Assembly (NCBI GenBank): GCA_030762175.1
Contig: CM060846.1
Coordinates: 185,806,041-185,870,040 of the forward strand
Direction of reading: 5' to 3'
Length of the DNA: 64,000 nucleotides
DNA from: Metallyticus violacea
Taxonomy: Eukaryota; Arthropoda; Insecta; Mantodea; Metallyticidae
A model generated the notes under the pieces. That model was not told the origin of the DNA, searched no databases, and saw only the letters and a program-made list of their open reading frames with translations. This document shows positions 24,321-35,365 of the stretch, piece by piece. Numbering within the stretch: position 1 is the stretch's first letter; the number at the start of each line of letters is the position of its first letter. The position numbers were made by a program, and so were the translations under genes.

Positions 24321-25458
24321 TTACATATCATGTAAAAACATATTCCTTACCATAAGAACAACTCTGCTATGTTAGTATGTTCTGTGCATTCATATAGTCT
24401 GAACACACATGATGCATGAACACTATGCTCTTAAACAATCCTAAGATTACAGATAATGTCAATGTCAGGGGTAGTAGGTGAAAATGCTTAATGGCAATAC
24501 AGGGAAATTCGGTGGCATTGATCCTGCCGGCAAATATATTTTGTACAGCCTTACACTATAATAGCCTTTTATAATCTGAAAATGTATTTCCAGAAATACT
24601 TGAGAAGCAATGGAGATGAAACAAGAGAACTGATTCTACTCACAATTAAGAAAAATGTCTTCCTCTTTCAATCCTCCTATCCTTGAAAATCACTAATAAA
24701 ATGGAGTATATGTCCTGGAATCTTGCTAATGTGATTCACTCTTAATTTTAAATTTTAATGCTAATTGGTTTATTGTTTTGTTAAGAGATGATAATTGTTG
24801 GTTAACATTAGGAGTTGTTTATTGGGAAGCTAGGGCAAGATTATAAATATAACTGACCAACTGACCCACCAATAAACTGACCAACCAACCAACCAACCAA
24901 CCAGTTGGTAAAATAACATAAAAGTAGGAGTAAATATGCTAAAGTGGTTTGGAATAATTTTTATTTAAGTGGATTATAATTAATTATTACATTGTATTTA
25001 TAAAACTGTAGATATTCAAGTAGTATCACATCCTATTCGAATTTATTACAAATATTCACTCTAGCTTCATATTAGCAACCTATGAGTAAGTGGAATTGTT
25101 ATAAATATATTTAATAAATTCTGATACGATATATTTTGTTTGTTGTTTGCCATAATTGTTCCTGGCATATAACATACTGTAGATAGTTTTATGAATACTC
25201 AATTATTTTAGGAAGTTATGTGTACAGCTATGAACTTAAAAATAGAATTGCATTTCTTTTATCTTAGGTTGAAATTCTCACTCCCTTCTCTTTTGGTTTT
25301 TCCAATTTCCCAGATAATAACATTGTTTTCTTTGCCATTATATGAACAAATTCAACAGATGAATGTTAGTTGTCTGCCATCACATAATAATGATGGGTTG
25401 AAAATTTTAGGTTTTTATTCACCAATTATGTACAGTATCTCCATTTGGCTTCGTCAGC
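24321..25458. other. Intergenic stretch with a small (CCAA)n repeat
   Basis: No gene recognised. At 24879-24903 there is a run of CCAA units, preceded by related ACTGACC units. Confidence 0.5.

Positions 25459-25502
<44 letters not shown>
25459..25502. repeat. (TAA)n microsatellite, probable LINE tail
   Basis: Uninterrupted TAA units exactly at the 3' border of the minus-strand LINE that follows, as at 3822-3899. Confidence 0.92.
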
Positions 25503-25504
<2 letters not shown>

Positions 25505-26435
25505 CACAACTTTTATTTTTTACCCATAAAAACATTACATGTTGTCTGATTCGTCATGAAAAAATACATACATTTTGTATACACAATTATTAAGATTATA
25601 GCCCATACATACATGCTTGTATCAATAAGTTCTTGAACACATATTCAAATTTTTCCCTTTTTATTGCTTTTATGGAATTAGGTAACCTATTGTATATTAT
25701 TTTATTCGTTAGAAAGGGGTCTTTGTCAATTGTCTTTTATTTACAATTACTCAAAGAAAGTTCTTTTGTATTATTGTATGATACTTATGATAGTTGTTAT
25801 CTAGTTTGTCTAATGCATCCTTACTTACTACAAACATCATTACTTTATACACATAGAGGGATATGACAGTAAATATTTTCTTCTCTACAAAGATGCGTCT
25901 TCATCACTCGCTCCTAATTACATATACATTTCTTTTGCAAAGCAAATAATATGTTATATTTGTTAAACAAATACTATCCCATACCTCAATGGCATTATCT
26001 TGATGTGGATGTATAATTCCATATTGCTAAATTTCTTGAAAGGTAGAGATTTTTACTTATCTTTTTACATATATATTCAAATTGATATCTGAAAGTTAAA
26101 TTTCCATCAATAATAATAAATTGAAATTTTATTTTGTGTAATTGCTGAACTCCATTAACATTAATTTATGTATTTAAAACATTTTTATTACTATACCTAT
26201 TATTGCAGCATTGGTAAATGGTTGCTTTTGTTTTTTGAAGATTTACTTTTAGTTTATTATTTGTAAGATAATTATATATTACTTGGGTTTCTGTAGTTAT
26301 TCAATTTTCCGAATAATTTAGTTCTTTATTCCCACATACTATTCAGGTGTCATCTGCATATGAAATTGTTTTAGCATGTGTAAATTTTGGAAGATCACAC
26401 TTCTATAATTTTATTATATACATACATATGTAACT
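25503..26435 (-). mobile_element. 5'-truncated LINE relic B (palm to C-terminus)
   Basis: Minus strand from 26400 downward: DLPKFTHAKTISYADDT gives the YADD catalytic box, then LTNNKLKVNLQKTKAT, the segment after the palm. Near 25860-25640 the C-terminal part reads NYHKYHTI and then IGYLIP in the place of the YNRLP box. Stops and frameshifts are frequent. Its 3' end carries the (TAA)n at 25459. Relative of the LINE at 3900-6664, same general group. Confidence 0.7.
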
Positions 26436-26850
26436 CTATAATTTAAGTTTCCAATAAATTCCCCAAAGAATACAAATTATGTTTTAACAATTGTTTTTAA
26501 AACATTTATTAAATTTTATGCTTGCAGTGCTTTTAAATAATTTTGCATTTTATTATACAGGATTTTACCTCTATGTGATACATAACTGATGATCTTTGAA
26601 ATTCTGTATTATTTTAAGTATATTAGCCCAGATGATCTGGTATGACACATATGATAATCTCCATTATTTCTACAAAATTGTTTATTATTATTATTACTTT
26701 TATTATAATTAATATTATATACAAAAGACATAGTTTCCAATTTATATAAGGAGGGTAATGATAGAAAATTTAATTCCTTAAAAATTTGTTTCCTGGAAGC
26801 ATGAGATGATAATGTCTGATACTGGTGGTTAGTTTGATACATGATTTGAT
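26436..26850 (-). mobile_element. LINE relic C, C-terminal fragment
   Basis: Minus strand from 26842: SSHASRKQIFKELNFLSLP, then LYKLETMSFVYN, HTRSS and GKILYNKMQNYLKALQA. This is the C-terminal domain of the same LINE group. As it lies upstream of the catalytic box of relic B on the same strand, it must come from a separate insertion or a rearranged copy. Confidence 0.65.
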
Positions 26851-26965
26851 GGAAATTAAAAACTTTCGTCTACCATGTCAAAGGCGATTTCATCACAATT
26901 CTTACCTAATTCTTATCTGCTCAAAAAATGTGATTTGGTATCAACCAAACTCCAAATTAGTTTGC

Positions 26966-28964
26966 CTCATGTTTGGTCAACTGCAAACTAAATTTTAAAA
27001 CATTGTTTTTATTTCTTTCAGAACAATTTGTCAACATCAGAAATTGCAGGGGATTATAAGCTGACAACTTCGCCAGTGGTAATTTTGAATAGGATACCTG
27101 AAAATCATTTTGAAGAACATAAAAATAAGAGAGCGGTTAGTGCAAATTTTGATTTTGCCATGTCTACTTTTTTAATTTTTCTCCCTATCAATGACATGAA
27201 TGCATCAATGCAATGAAGAATGATGTGTAGTCCATTAAGTCAGTTTTATAACTTACTTAGTCCTTGGTTAAGACAGTTAAACTGATAAGCATAGACATTA
27301 GTGTTTAAATTTTTGGTAATGGACATAAAATCTATAGTACATAAATGTTGCTTATGTTCAAATTTACATTGGAAAGACTGTTTTTGAGACCATTTTAGCC
27401 AATTAAATTAATATAAAAGTAATTTACACATTCCATTTTCTTGGTTATTACCTTTATTTTACCTCTATATAATCTAGTGTTTCTATATGGTATTGATGCA
27501 TTTGTGGATTTCCCGAATGCTACATGTCATTATTTTGTGCACAAGTTAGTGAAAAATAATGATACTAAAGATTTATTTATCGTCTGTTTCAACACTTGCT
27601 TTCTTTTCTTGATGCTGAGACAAATTTATACACTCTTGAAATTAAGAATACGTCATACTTTGTACCAGGGTAAGAAAATTATTGTATTGCTTGGTCTAAA
27701 ATACTATGATTCAAGGTAATATTAAAATAAAATTTTAAGTTGCATTCAAATAAGCAAAGAACATATAAAATTCTTAACATTTGTTTCCTCCAAATATGTG
27801 AGCTTTATCATATGTTCTTTCTATTATGATTGTTACTTATCATTTTATAATTTTTAAAAAATATGCACACTATCCAAAATATTTAGAAAACATTCCCTTT
27901 GTTAGAATAAAGCATCTAACCAAAATACTTAAAGAAAGAAACATAAGAGCTATGAAGGAGAACGATCTAAATCAATCATGCTCACAATGCAAGCGAGGTA
28001 TAATGTTGGACATTATTGTCTATAGTTTTGAGTCCTTTCATCAAATGTAACGAAATATTCATACCAGAGATGAGATGATTTGATACTTATATAGTTGGCC
28101 ACTACATAAAATATTTGTATGCCATAATTTCTTTAAATCTTTATTGTCCTTTTAATAAATAGTAATATGAACTAAGAAAAACCCTTAATTGCTCAGGAAT
28201 ACCATGTGAATATTTCATAGTTAAGACAGTAAATAAAACTATTATTATTTCAAAATCAATGTTTTATCATTGTAAAAATTTGTAAATTTCCCTGAAAACA
28301 AGCAATTATAGGGCTAATATTTATTTTGTCTTTGTTTTTTACTTTTAAATGTAAAAGATACTTAATTTTCACTTTTAGTATTTTAACATTTGCCTTTGTA
28401 CCTTTTCCAGTAAACATTATGCAATAACCTCTAAAAATGAAAATACACAATGGTTACTAAGTATGAAAATAACATTGTAATAAAAAGATTTGACTTCAAA
28501 ACTTAAGCCTTATAGGAAAAAGAAAATCTGAGCAGAAATCTTTAAGGAAGTTTGTGTCCGGGTCTGACAATCCAGATACTCATCAAGGACTAATTTGGGG
28601 GCTCAAAATTTTTCAATGTCGTCACATTTAAGAAATTCTCTTTACCTTGATATTTGAAAATACAAAGAATGGTACTCCACCTTGTAGAACAATAAATTGT
28701 TTTGCTATTGTAGGTGGGAAAAGCTGCTGACAAAGTGCAACCGGATGAATGATGCAACTCATTCTATTTGCATAAGAATAACAAAGAAAAAATTTATTGA
28801 TATCATTGTAGGATTCAGTTCAACTAAACACTCTTGAAGCTTCACTTATTTTTCCTAAAAGTATCAAACCGGTTTCCAGAACATTTAGTTCCCATCTTCA
28901 GCCAGGCTAAAGTTCAACTGTCTGATCATTCATTGAGCTGTGGGAATGTATATTCTGCTCTATA
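26966..28964 (+). repeat. 2-kb tandem duplication, unit 1 (contains exon copy 2)
   Basis: Nearly identical to 29199-31197, offset about 2233 bp, same orientation, with scattered substitutions and small indels. It includes the 114-bp exon, intronic sequence, an 74-codon open frame at 27826-28050 kept in both units, and a segment with the AAACCGGTTTCC...CCATCTTCAGCC pattern at 28865-28912. About 235 bp of unshared sequence (28965-29198) separate the units. Confidence 0.93.
27022..27135 (+). CDS. Candidate phase-0 exon, copy 2
   Basis: Acceptor TTTCTTTCAG, 114 open bases reading NNLSTSEIAGDYKLTTSPV, then VILNRIPENHFEEHKNKRA, donor GCG|GTTAGTG. The exon differs from copy 3 only in its first codon. 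The donor GTTAGT is weaker than the GTAAGT of copy 1, and the last exon base is kept as G. Confidence 0.5.
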
Positions 28965-29198
28965 ATATATGTATCGTATGAAAATTTGGTGGTCTATGGG
29001 GAAAAATACCTTCACCAGAACCCTTGGACATCTTTAGTATTTTACATTTTTTTAAGTTATTTTATTGTTACATTTATAATGAATGATTATGGTTTTATTA
29101 AGACAAACATATGCTTTTCTAATGAAGATGTTCTTACAAAAACATGATCAATAAAATAAGAGATCAGCCTGTCATAGTTAAAAGCAAAAATATATAAG

Positions 29199-31197
29199 CA
29201 TAATGTTTAGTCAACTGCAAACTAAATTTTAAAACATTGTTTTTATTTCTTACAGAAGAATTTGTCAACATCAGAAATTGCAGGGGATTATAAGCTGACA
29301 ACTTCGCCAGTGGTAATTTTGAATAGGATACCTGAAAATCATTTTGAAGAACATAAAAATAAGAGAGCGGTTAGTGCAAATTTTGATTTTGCCTCGTCTA
29401 CTTTTTTAATTTTTCTCCCTATCAATGACATGAATGCATCAATGCAATGAAGAATGATGTGTAGTCCATTAAGTCAAGTTTTATAACTTACTTAGTCCTT
29501 GGTTAAGACAGTTAAACTGATAAGCATAGACATTAGTGTTTAAAATTTTGGTAATGGACATAAAATCTATAGTACGTAAATGTTGCTTATGTTCAAATTT
29601 ACATTGTAAAGACTGTTTTTGAGACCATTCTAGCCAATTAAATTAATATAAAAGTAATTTACACATTCCATTTTCTTGGTTATTACCTTTATTTTACCTC
29701 TATATAATCTAGTGTTTCTATATGGTATTGATGCAATTGTGGATTTTCCCAATGCTACATGTCATTATTTTGTGCACAAGTTAGTGAAAAATAATGATAC
29801 TGAAGATTTATTTATCGTCTGTTTCAACACTTGCTTTCTTTTCTTGATGCTGAGACAAATTTATACACTCTTGAAATTAAGAATACGTCATACTTTGTAC
29901 CAGGGTAAGAAAATTATTGTTTTGCTTGGTCTAAAATAGTATGATTCAAGGTAATATTAAAATAAAATTTTAAGTTGCATTCAAATAAGCAAAGAACATA
30001 TAAAATTCTTAACATTTGTTTCCTCCAAATATGTGAGCTTTATCATATGTTTTTCTATTATGATTATTACTTATCATTTTATAATTTTTAAAAAATATGC
30101 ACACTATCCAAAATATTTAGAAAACATTCCCTTTGTTAGAATAAACCATCTAACCAAAATACTTAAAGAAAGAAACATAAGAGCTATGAAGGAGAACGAT
30201 CTAAATCAATCCTGCTCACAATGCAAGCAAGGTATAATGTTGGACATTATTGTGTATAGTTTTGAGTCCTTTCATCAAATGTAACGAAATATTCATACCA
30301 GAGATGAGATGATTTGGTACTTATTTAGTTGGCCATTACATAAAATATTTGTATGCCATAATTTCTTTAAATCTTTATTGTCCTTTTAATAAATAGTAAT
30401 ATGAACTAAGAAAAACCCTTAATTGCTCAGGAATACCATGTGAATATTTCATTGTTAAGACAGTAAATAAAACTATTATTATTTCAAAATCAATGTTTTA
30501 TCATTGTAAAAATTTGTAAATTTCCCTGAAAACAAGCAATTATAGGGCTAATATTTATTTTGTCTTTGTTTTTTACTTTTAAATGTAAAAGATACTTAAT
30601 TTTCACTTTTAGTATTTTAACATTTGCCTTTGTACCTTTTCCAGTAAACATTATGCAATAACCTCTAAAAATGAAAATACACAATAGTTACTAAGTATGA
30701 AAATAACATTGTAATAAAAAGATTTGGCTTCAAAACTTAAGCCTTATAGGAAAAATAAAATCTGCGCAGAAATTTTTAAGGAAGTTTGTGTCCGGGTCTG
30801 ACAATCCAGATACTCATCAAGGACTAATTTGGGGGCTCAAAATTTTTCAATGTTGTCACATTTAAGAAATTCTCTTTACCTTGATATTTGAAAATACAAA
30901 GAATGGTACTCCACCTTGTAGAACAATAAATTGTATTGCTATTATAGGTGGGAAAAGCTGCTGACAAAGTGCAACCGTATGAATGACGCAATTCATTCTA
31001 TTTGCATAAGAAGAACAAAGAAAAAATTTATTGATATCATTGTAGGATTCAGTTCAACTATACACTCTTGAAGCTTCACTTATTTTTCCTAAAAGTATCC
31101 AACCGGTTTCCAGAACATTTAGTTCCCATCTTCAGCCAGGCTAAAGTTCAACTGTCTGATCATTCATTGAGCTGTGGGAATGTATATTCTGCTCTGG
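29199..31197 (+). repeat. 2-kb tandem duplication, unit 2 (contains exon copy 3)
   Basis: Partner of 26966-28964. Similarity stops abruptly at about 31197, after which the sequence resembles 49150-49230 weakly. Confidence 0.93.
29256..29369 (+). CDS. Candidate phase-0 exon, copy 3
   Basis: Acceptor TTTCTTACAG, 114 open bases reading KNLSTSEIAGDYKLTTSPV, then VILNRIPENHFEEHKNKRA, donor GCG|GTTAGTG. It is the copy nearest the large exon, 2.3 kb upstream of its acceptor. Which of the three copies is spliced, or whether several are used together, cannot be told from the sequence. Confidence 0.5.
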
Positions 31198-31659
31198 TAG
31201 CAGAGTGATAATCTTGTATTTTATGTTTTCATCCCCAGCAATGTCCTAGTAAAGAAAAGAAGTAAAGAGAAAGAAGTAAAAAGAAAAAAATGTTTGAAAC
31301 ATATGTAAGATTAAAAAGACATTAAAATAACCAAAAGAAAAATTGCTGTAGTAATGAGTTTTTAGTAAAATTCATTATTAAAAGATAATTAAAAAGACAT
31401 AGAAAAAGAAAGCAATGCCTAAGTATTTTCAAATTCCAAAGGCAGTAAACTTTATTACAATTTACCTTCACCCTAAGGCCACCAGAATAAAAAATTTTGG
31501 AAACCTACACAACATTAACGAACAATCCAAACATTTAATAAAAGCTGAAGAAGTAGACAAAGTCCACAAAATATTTCCAGATTATATCTTAAGGAAGCAA
31601 ATGAATAATAGAGTTATTAAATATAATTTGTTTATAAATATTATTCATTTTTGTTCCAG

Positions 31660-32202
31660 CAAAAAAGGCTGCATGAACAGGAGGAGAAAACAGAGAGTGG
31701 GAATGTTCCAGTAAAAGTAAAAAGAATTGTTACTAAAAGGGACCAGGAAGAGGGTACAGAAACCAGGCAAGTTCTGCAACAAATTCATAAACTTCAGGAT
31801 GGGGAAGAAAATGGAAAATTTCCAGAATCAACTAAAATTTTAAATAACATAACTAATGAAGAAGAGGAAACTAATAGCGGACATAATCCAGAAAAAATTC
31901 AAAAACATCATAATAAACAAAATGAAGACGAAGTAAAATTCACTAGCATCAGAGAAATTGACAACCATCAAGGGGAAAGAGAATGCATTATTATCCCAAG
32001 AAACATGAATCATCCAGGAGAGGCTGCAAAAAGCATGAGTATTACAAAACACATTACAAAAATCAATAGAAAAAAGCATAAAAAAGTGAAAGCAAATGTA
32101 AGCAAAGTCCCAAAAGGAATCAGAACAGTTCACAAAAATAAGAATGAAGAAAAAAACACAAATGTTCTGCAGGCAACTAAAAAGTATAATAAGGAAACTT
32201 AA
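31660..32202 (+). CDS. Open segment 1: entry of the large exon
   Basis: 181 codons from the acceptor to a TAA. The first 50 or so residues are less repeat-like; then a diverged A-type monomer begins at NSGHNPEKIQKHHNKQNED with REIDNHQGERECIII. The codon after KKYNKET is the stop; the repeat clearly continues beyond it (IGEKTSSKYIAETINDHN), so the stop is a lesion, not the natural end. Confidence 0.5.
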   Translation, partial: QKRLHEQEEKTESGNVPVKVKRIVTKRDQEEGTETRQVLQQIHKLQDGEENGKFPESTKILNNITNEEEETNSGHNPEKIQKHHNKQNEDEVKFTSIREIDNHQGERECIIIPRNMNHPGEAAKSMSITKHITKINRKKHKKVKANVSKVPKGIRTVHKNKNEEKNTNVLQATKKYNKET

Positions 32203-32230
32203 ATAGGGGAGAAAACAAGTAGCAAATATA

Positions 32231-35200
32231 TTGCAGAAACTATTAACGACCATAATGGCAAACAAAATGTACAGAAAGGTAAAGAATGTGCTTGCATTAA
32301 AGAAATTGACAGCCATCAAAAAAAAGGGAAAAGACAGCATTTATATTACAGAAAATAACAGTTATTCTAAAGAGGATGCAAAAAAGGCGAGTTCTACACA
32401 CCACACTGAAATATTTGATATGAAAAGAAATAAGGAAGAGAAAGCAAAAGTTAGAAATGTACCAAAAGCCATCAAAAAGCTTCATGAAATACCAAAAAAA
32501 AAGTTAAACAGGAAAGGTTTGCAAGCAATTGAAAAGTATAATATACAAAATTATGTAGAGGAGGATACAAATAGCAGACATATTGTAGAAACAATTAAAA
32601 AAGATATTGACAAACAATATGTACAAGTAGGATCAGAAAACACATGCATTACAGAAATTGACAAGCCTCAAGAGGAGGAAAGAGAATGCATTCTTATGCC
32701 AGAAATTAAAAACCATCCGGAAGTGGAATCAAAAAGCAAGAGTTTTGGACATCACATTAAAAAGTTAACTAGGAATGGGCATACTGCAGAGCAAGAAAAG
32801 GTTAGGATTGTCCGAAAAGCAATTAGAATACTTCATAAAATGCATAATAAAAAAGAAAGAAAAATAGTTCTGAAACCAACTAAAAAATGTAATAGCAAAG
32901 CTAATATGGAAAAGGAGAAAAGAAATAGCAGACATATTCCAGAAACTTTTCAAAATCTTAATGACGAGCAGAATATAGATGAAGGAACAGAATACACTTA
33001 CGTCAGAGAAATTGATTCCCATCCAGAAGAAGCAAAAGAATGTAATTTTATTGCAGAAAGTAACAACCATCCAGAAGAGGATGCAACAAGCACAAGTGTT
33101 GAGCAATTCAATAAAAAATTTGTAATGAAACAGCATAAGGAAGAGAAAGCAAAAACTGGGAATGTTCCAAAAGCAATTGGAATACTTCATAAAACTGTGA
33201 ATGATGATAAAAATGGAAGAGCTGTGAATTCAAAAAAGTGTAACAACAATACTTATGTAGAGGAGGATACAAATAGCAGACATATTGGAGAAACAATTCA
33301 AAATCTTAATGACAAACAACATGTACAAGAAGATTCAGAAAACATTTGTATTGCAGAAATTGACAACAATCCAGAGGAGGAAAGAGAATGCATTTTAATG
33401 CCAGAAATTAACAACCATCCAAAACAGGATTCAAAAAACATGAGTGTTGCACATCACAATAAAAAGTTTGCTAGGAAAGGGCATAATGCAAAGCAAGAAA
33501 AGGTGAGAATTGTCAGAAAAGCCATCAGAATACTTCATAAAATGCATTATAAAAAAGAAAGAAAAATAGTTCTGAAACCAACTAAAAAATGTAATAGCAA
33601 ATCTAATATGGAGAAGGAGGGAAGAAATAGCAGACATATTCCAGAAACTTTTCAAAACCTTAATGACGAGCAGAATATAGATGAAGGAACAGAATACACC
33701 TACGTCAGAGAAATTGATTCCCATCCAGAAGAAGCAAAAGAATGTAATTTTATTGCAGAAAGTAACAACCATCCAGAAGAGGATGCAACAAGCACAAGTG
33801 TTGAGCAATTCAATAAAAAATTTGTAATGAAACAGCATAAGGAAGAGAAAGCAAAAACAGGGAATGTTCCAAAAGCATTTGGAATACTTCATAAAACTGT
33901 GAATGATTATAAAAATGGAAGAGCTGTGAATTCAAAAAAGTGTAACAACAATACTTATGTAGAGGAGGATACAAATGGCAGACATATTGGAGAAACAATT
34001 CAAAATCTTAATGACAAACAACATGCACAAGAAGATTCAGAAAACATTTGTATTGCAGGAATTGACAACAATCCAGAGGAGGAAAGAGAATGCATTTTAA
34101 TGCCAGAAATTAACAACCATCCAAAACAGGATTCAAAAAACATGAGTGTTGCACATCACAATAAAAAGTTTGCTAGGAAAGGGCATAATGCAAAGCAAGA
34201 AAAGGTGAGAATTGTCAGAAAAGCCATCAGAATACTTCATAAAATGCATTATAAAAAAGAAAGAAAAATAGTTCTGAAACCAACTAAAAAATGTAATAGC
34301 AAAACTAATATGGAGAAGGAGAAAAGTAATAGCAGACATATTCCAGAAACTTTTCAAAATCATAATGACGAGCAGAATATAGATGAAAGAACAGAATACA
34401 CTTACGTCAGAGAAATTGATTCCCATCCAGAAGAAGCAAAAGAATGTAATTTTATTGCAGAAAGTAACAACCATCCAGAAGAGGATGCAACAAGCACAAG
34501 TGTTGAGCAATTCAATAAAAAATTTGTAATGAAACAGCATAAGGAAGAGAAAGCAAAAACTGGGAATATTCCAAAAGCAATTGGAATATTTCATAAAACT
34601 GTGAATGATGATAAAAATGGAAGAGCTGTGAATTCAAAAAAGTGTAACAACAATACTTATGTAGAGGAGGATACAAATAGCATACATATTGGAGAAACAA
34701 TTCAAAATCTTAATGACAAACAACATGCACAAGAAGATTCAGAAAACATTTGTATTGCAGAAATTGACAACAATCCAGAGGAGGAAAGAGAATGCATTTT
34801 AATGCCAGAAATTAAAAACCATCCAAAACAGGTTTCAGAAAACATGAGTGTTGCACATCACAATAAAAAGTTTGCTAGGAAAGGGCATAATGCAAAGCAA
34901 AAAAAGGTGAGAATTGTCAGAAAAGCCATCAGAATACTTAATAAAATGCATTATAAAAAAGAAAGAAATATAGTTCTGAAACCAACTAAAACATGTAATA
35001 CCAAAGCTAATATAGAGAAGGAGGAAAAAAATAGCAGACATATTCCAGAAACTTTTCAAAACCTTAATGATGGACAGAATATAGAAGAAGGAACAGAATA
35101 CACTTACGTCAGAGAAATTGATTCCCATCCAGAAGAAGCAAAAGAATGTAATTTTATTGCAGAAAGTAACAACCATCCAGAAGAGGATGCAACAAGCACA

Positions 35201-35365
35201 AGTGTTAAGCAATTCAATAAAAAATTTGTAATGAAACAGCATAAGGAAGAGAAAGCAAAAACTGAGAATGTTCCAAAAGCAATTGGAATACCTCATAAAA
35301 CTGTGAATGATGATAAAAATGGAAGAGCTGTGAATTCAAAAATGTGTAACACAATACTTATGTAG
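32231..35365 (+). CDS. Open segment 2: longest open part of the repeat exon (about 1040 codons)
   Basis: Three kilobases without a stop in DNA that is about 70 percent AT, which is strong evidence that the sequence was under coding constraint. The frame is +1 relative to segment 1; the true shift point is in an A-rich run near 32320, so the first 30 or so codons are probably not native. It covers two diverged and about seven well-conserved monomers. No tryptophan was seen. The frame ends just after a 1-base deletion (TGTAACACAATAC against TGTAACAACAATAC in sister copies). Confidence 0.6.
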   Translation: MQKLLTTIMANKMYRKVKNVLALKKLTAIKKKGKDSIYITENNSYSKEDAKKASSTHHTEIFDMKRNKEEKAKVRNVPKAIKKLHEIPKKKLNRKGLQAIEKYNIQNYVEEDTNSRHIVETIKKDIDKQYVQVGSENTCITEIDKPQEEERECILMPEIKNHPEVESKSKSFGHHIKKLTRNGHTAEQEKVRIVRKAIRILHKMHNKKERKIVLKPTKKCNSKANMEKEKRNSRHIPETFQNLNDEQNIDEGTEYTYVREIDSHPEEAKECNFIAESNNHPEEDATSTSVEQFNKKFVMKQHKEEKAKTGNVPKAIGILHKTVNDDKNGRAVNSKKCNNNTYVEEDTNSRHIGETIQNLNDKQHVQEDSENICIAEIDNNPEEERECILMPEINNHPKQDSKNMSVAHHNKKFARKGHNAKQEKVRIVRKAIRILHKMHYKKERKIVLKPTKKCNSKSNMEKEGRNSRHIPETFQNLNDEQNIDEGTEYTYVREIDSHPEEAKECNFIAESNNHPEEDATSTSVEQFNKKFVMKQHKEEKAKTGNVPKAFGILHKTVNDYKNGRAVNSKKCNNNTYVEEDTNGRHIGETIQNLNDKQHAQEDSENICIAGIDNNPEEERECILMPEINNHPKQDSKNMSVAHHNKKFARKGHNAKQEKVRIVRKAIRILHKMHYKKERKIVLKPTKKCNSKTNMEKEKSNSRHIPETFQNHNDEQNIDERTEYTYVREIDSHPEEAKECNFIAESNNHPEEDATSTSVEQFNKKFVMKQHKEEKAKTGNIPKAIGIFHKTVNDDKNGRAVNSKKCNNNTYVEEDTNSIHIGETIQNLNDKQHAQEDSENICIAEIDNNPEEERECILMPEIKNHPKQVSENMSVAHHNKKFARKGHNAKQKKVRIVRKAIRILNKMHYKKERNIVLKPTKTCNTKANIEKEEKNSRHIPETFQNLNDGQNIEEGTEYTYVREIDSHPEEAKECNFIAESNNHPEEDATSTSVKQFNKKFVMKQHKEEKAKTENVPKAIGIPHKTVNDDKNGRAVNSKMCNTILM

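Noticed and set aside
25218..25529. 103-codon plus-strand open frame ending in a run of isoleucines
   Set aside because: The isoleucine run is the (TAA)n microsatellite read in one frame; the rest has no motif and overlaps the LINE border.
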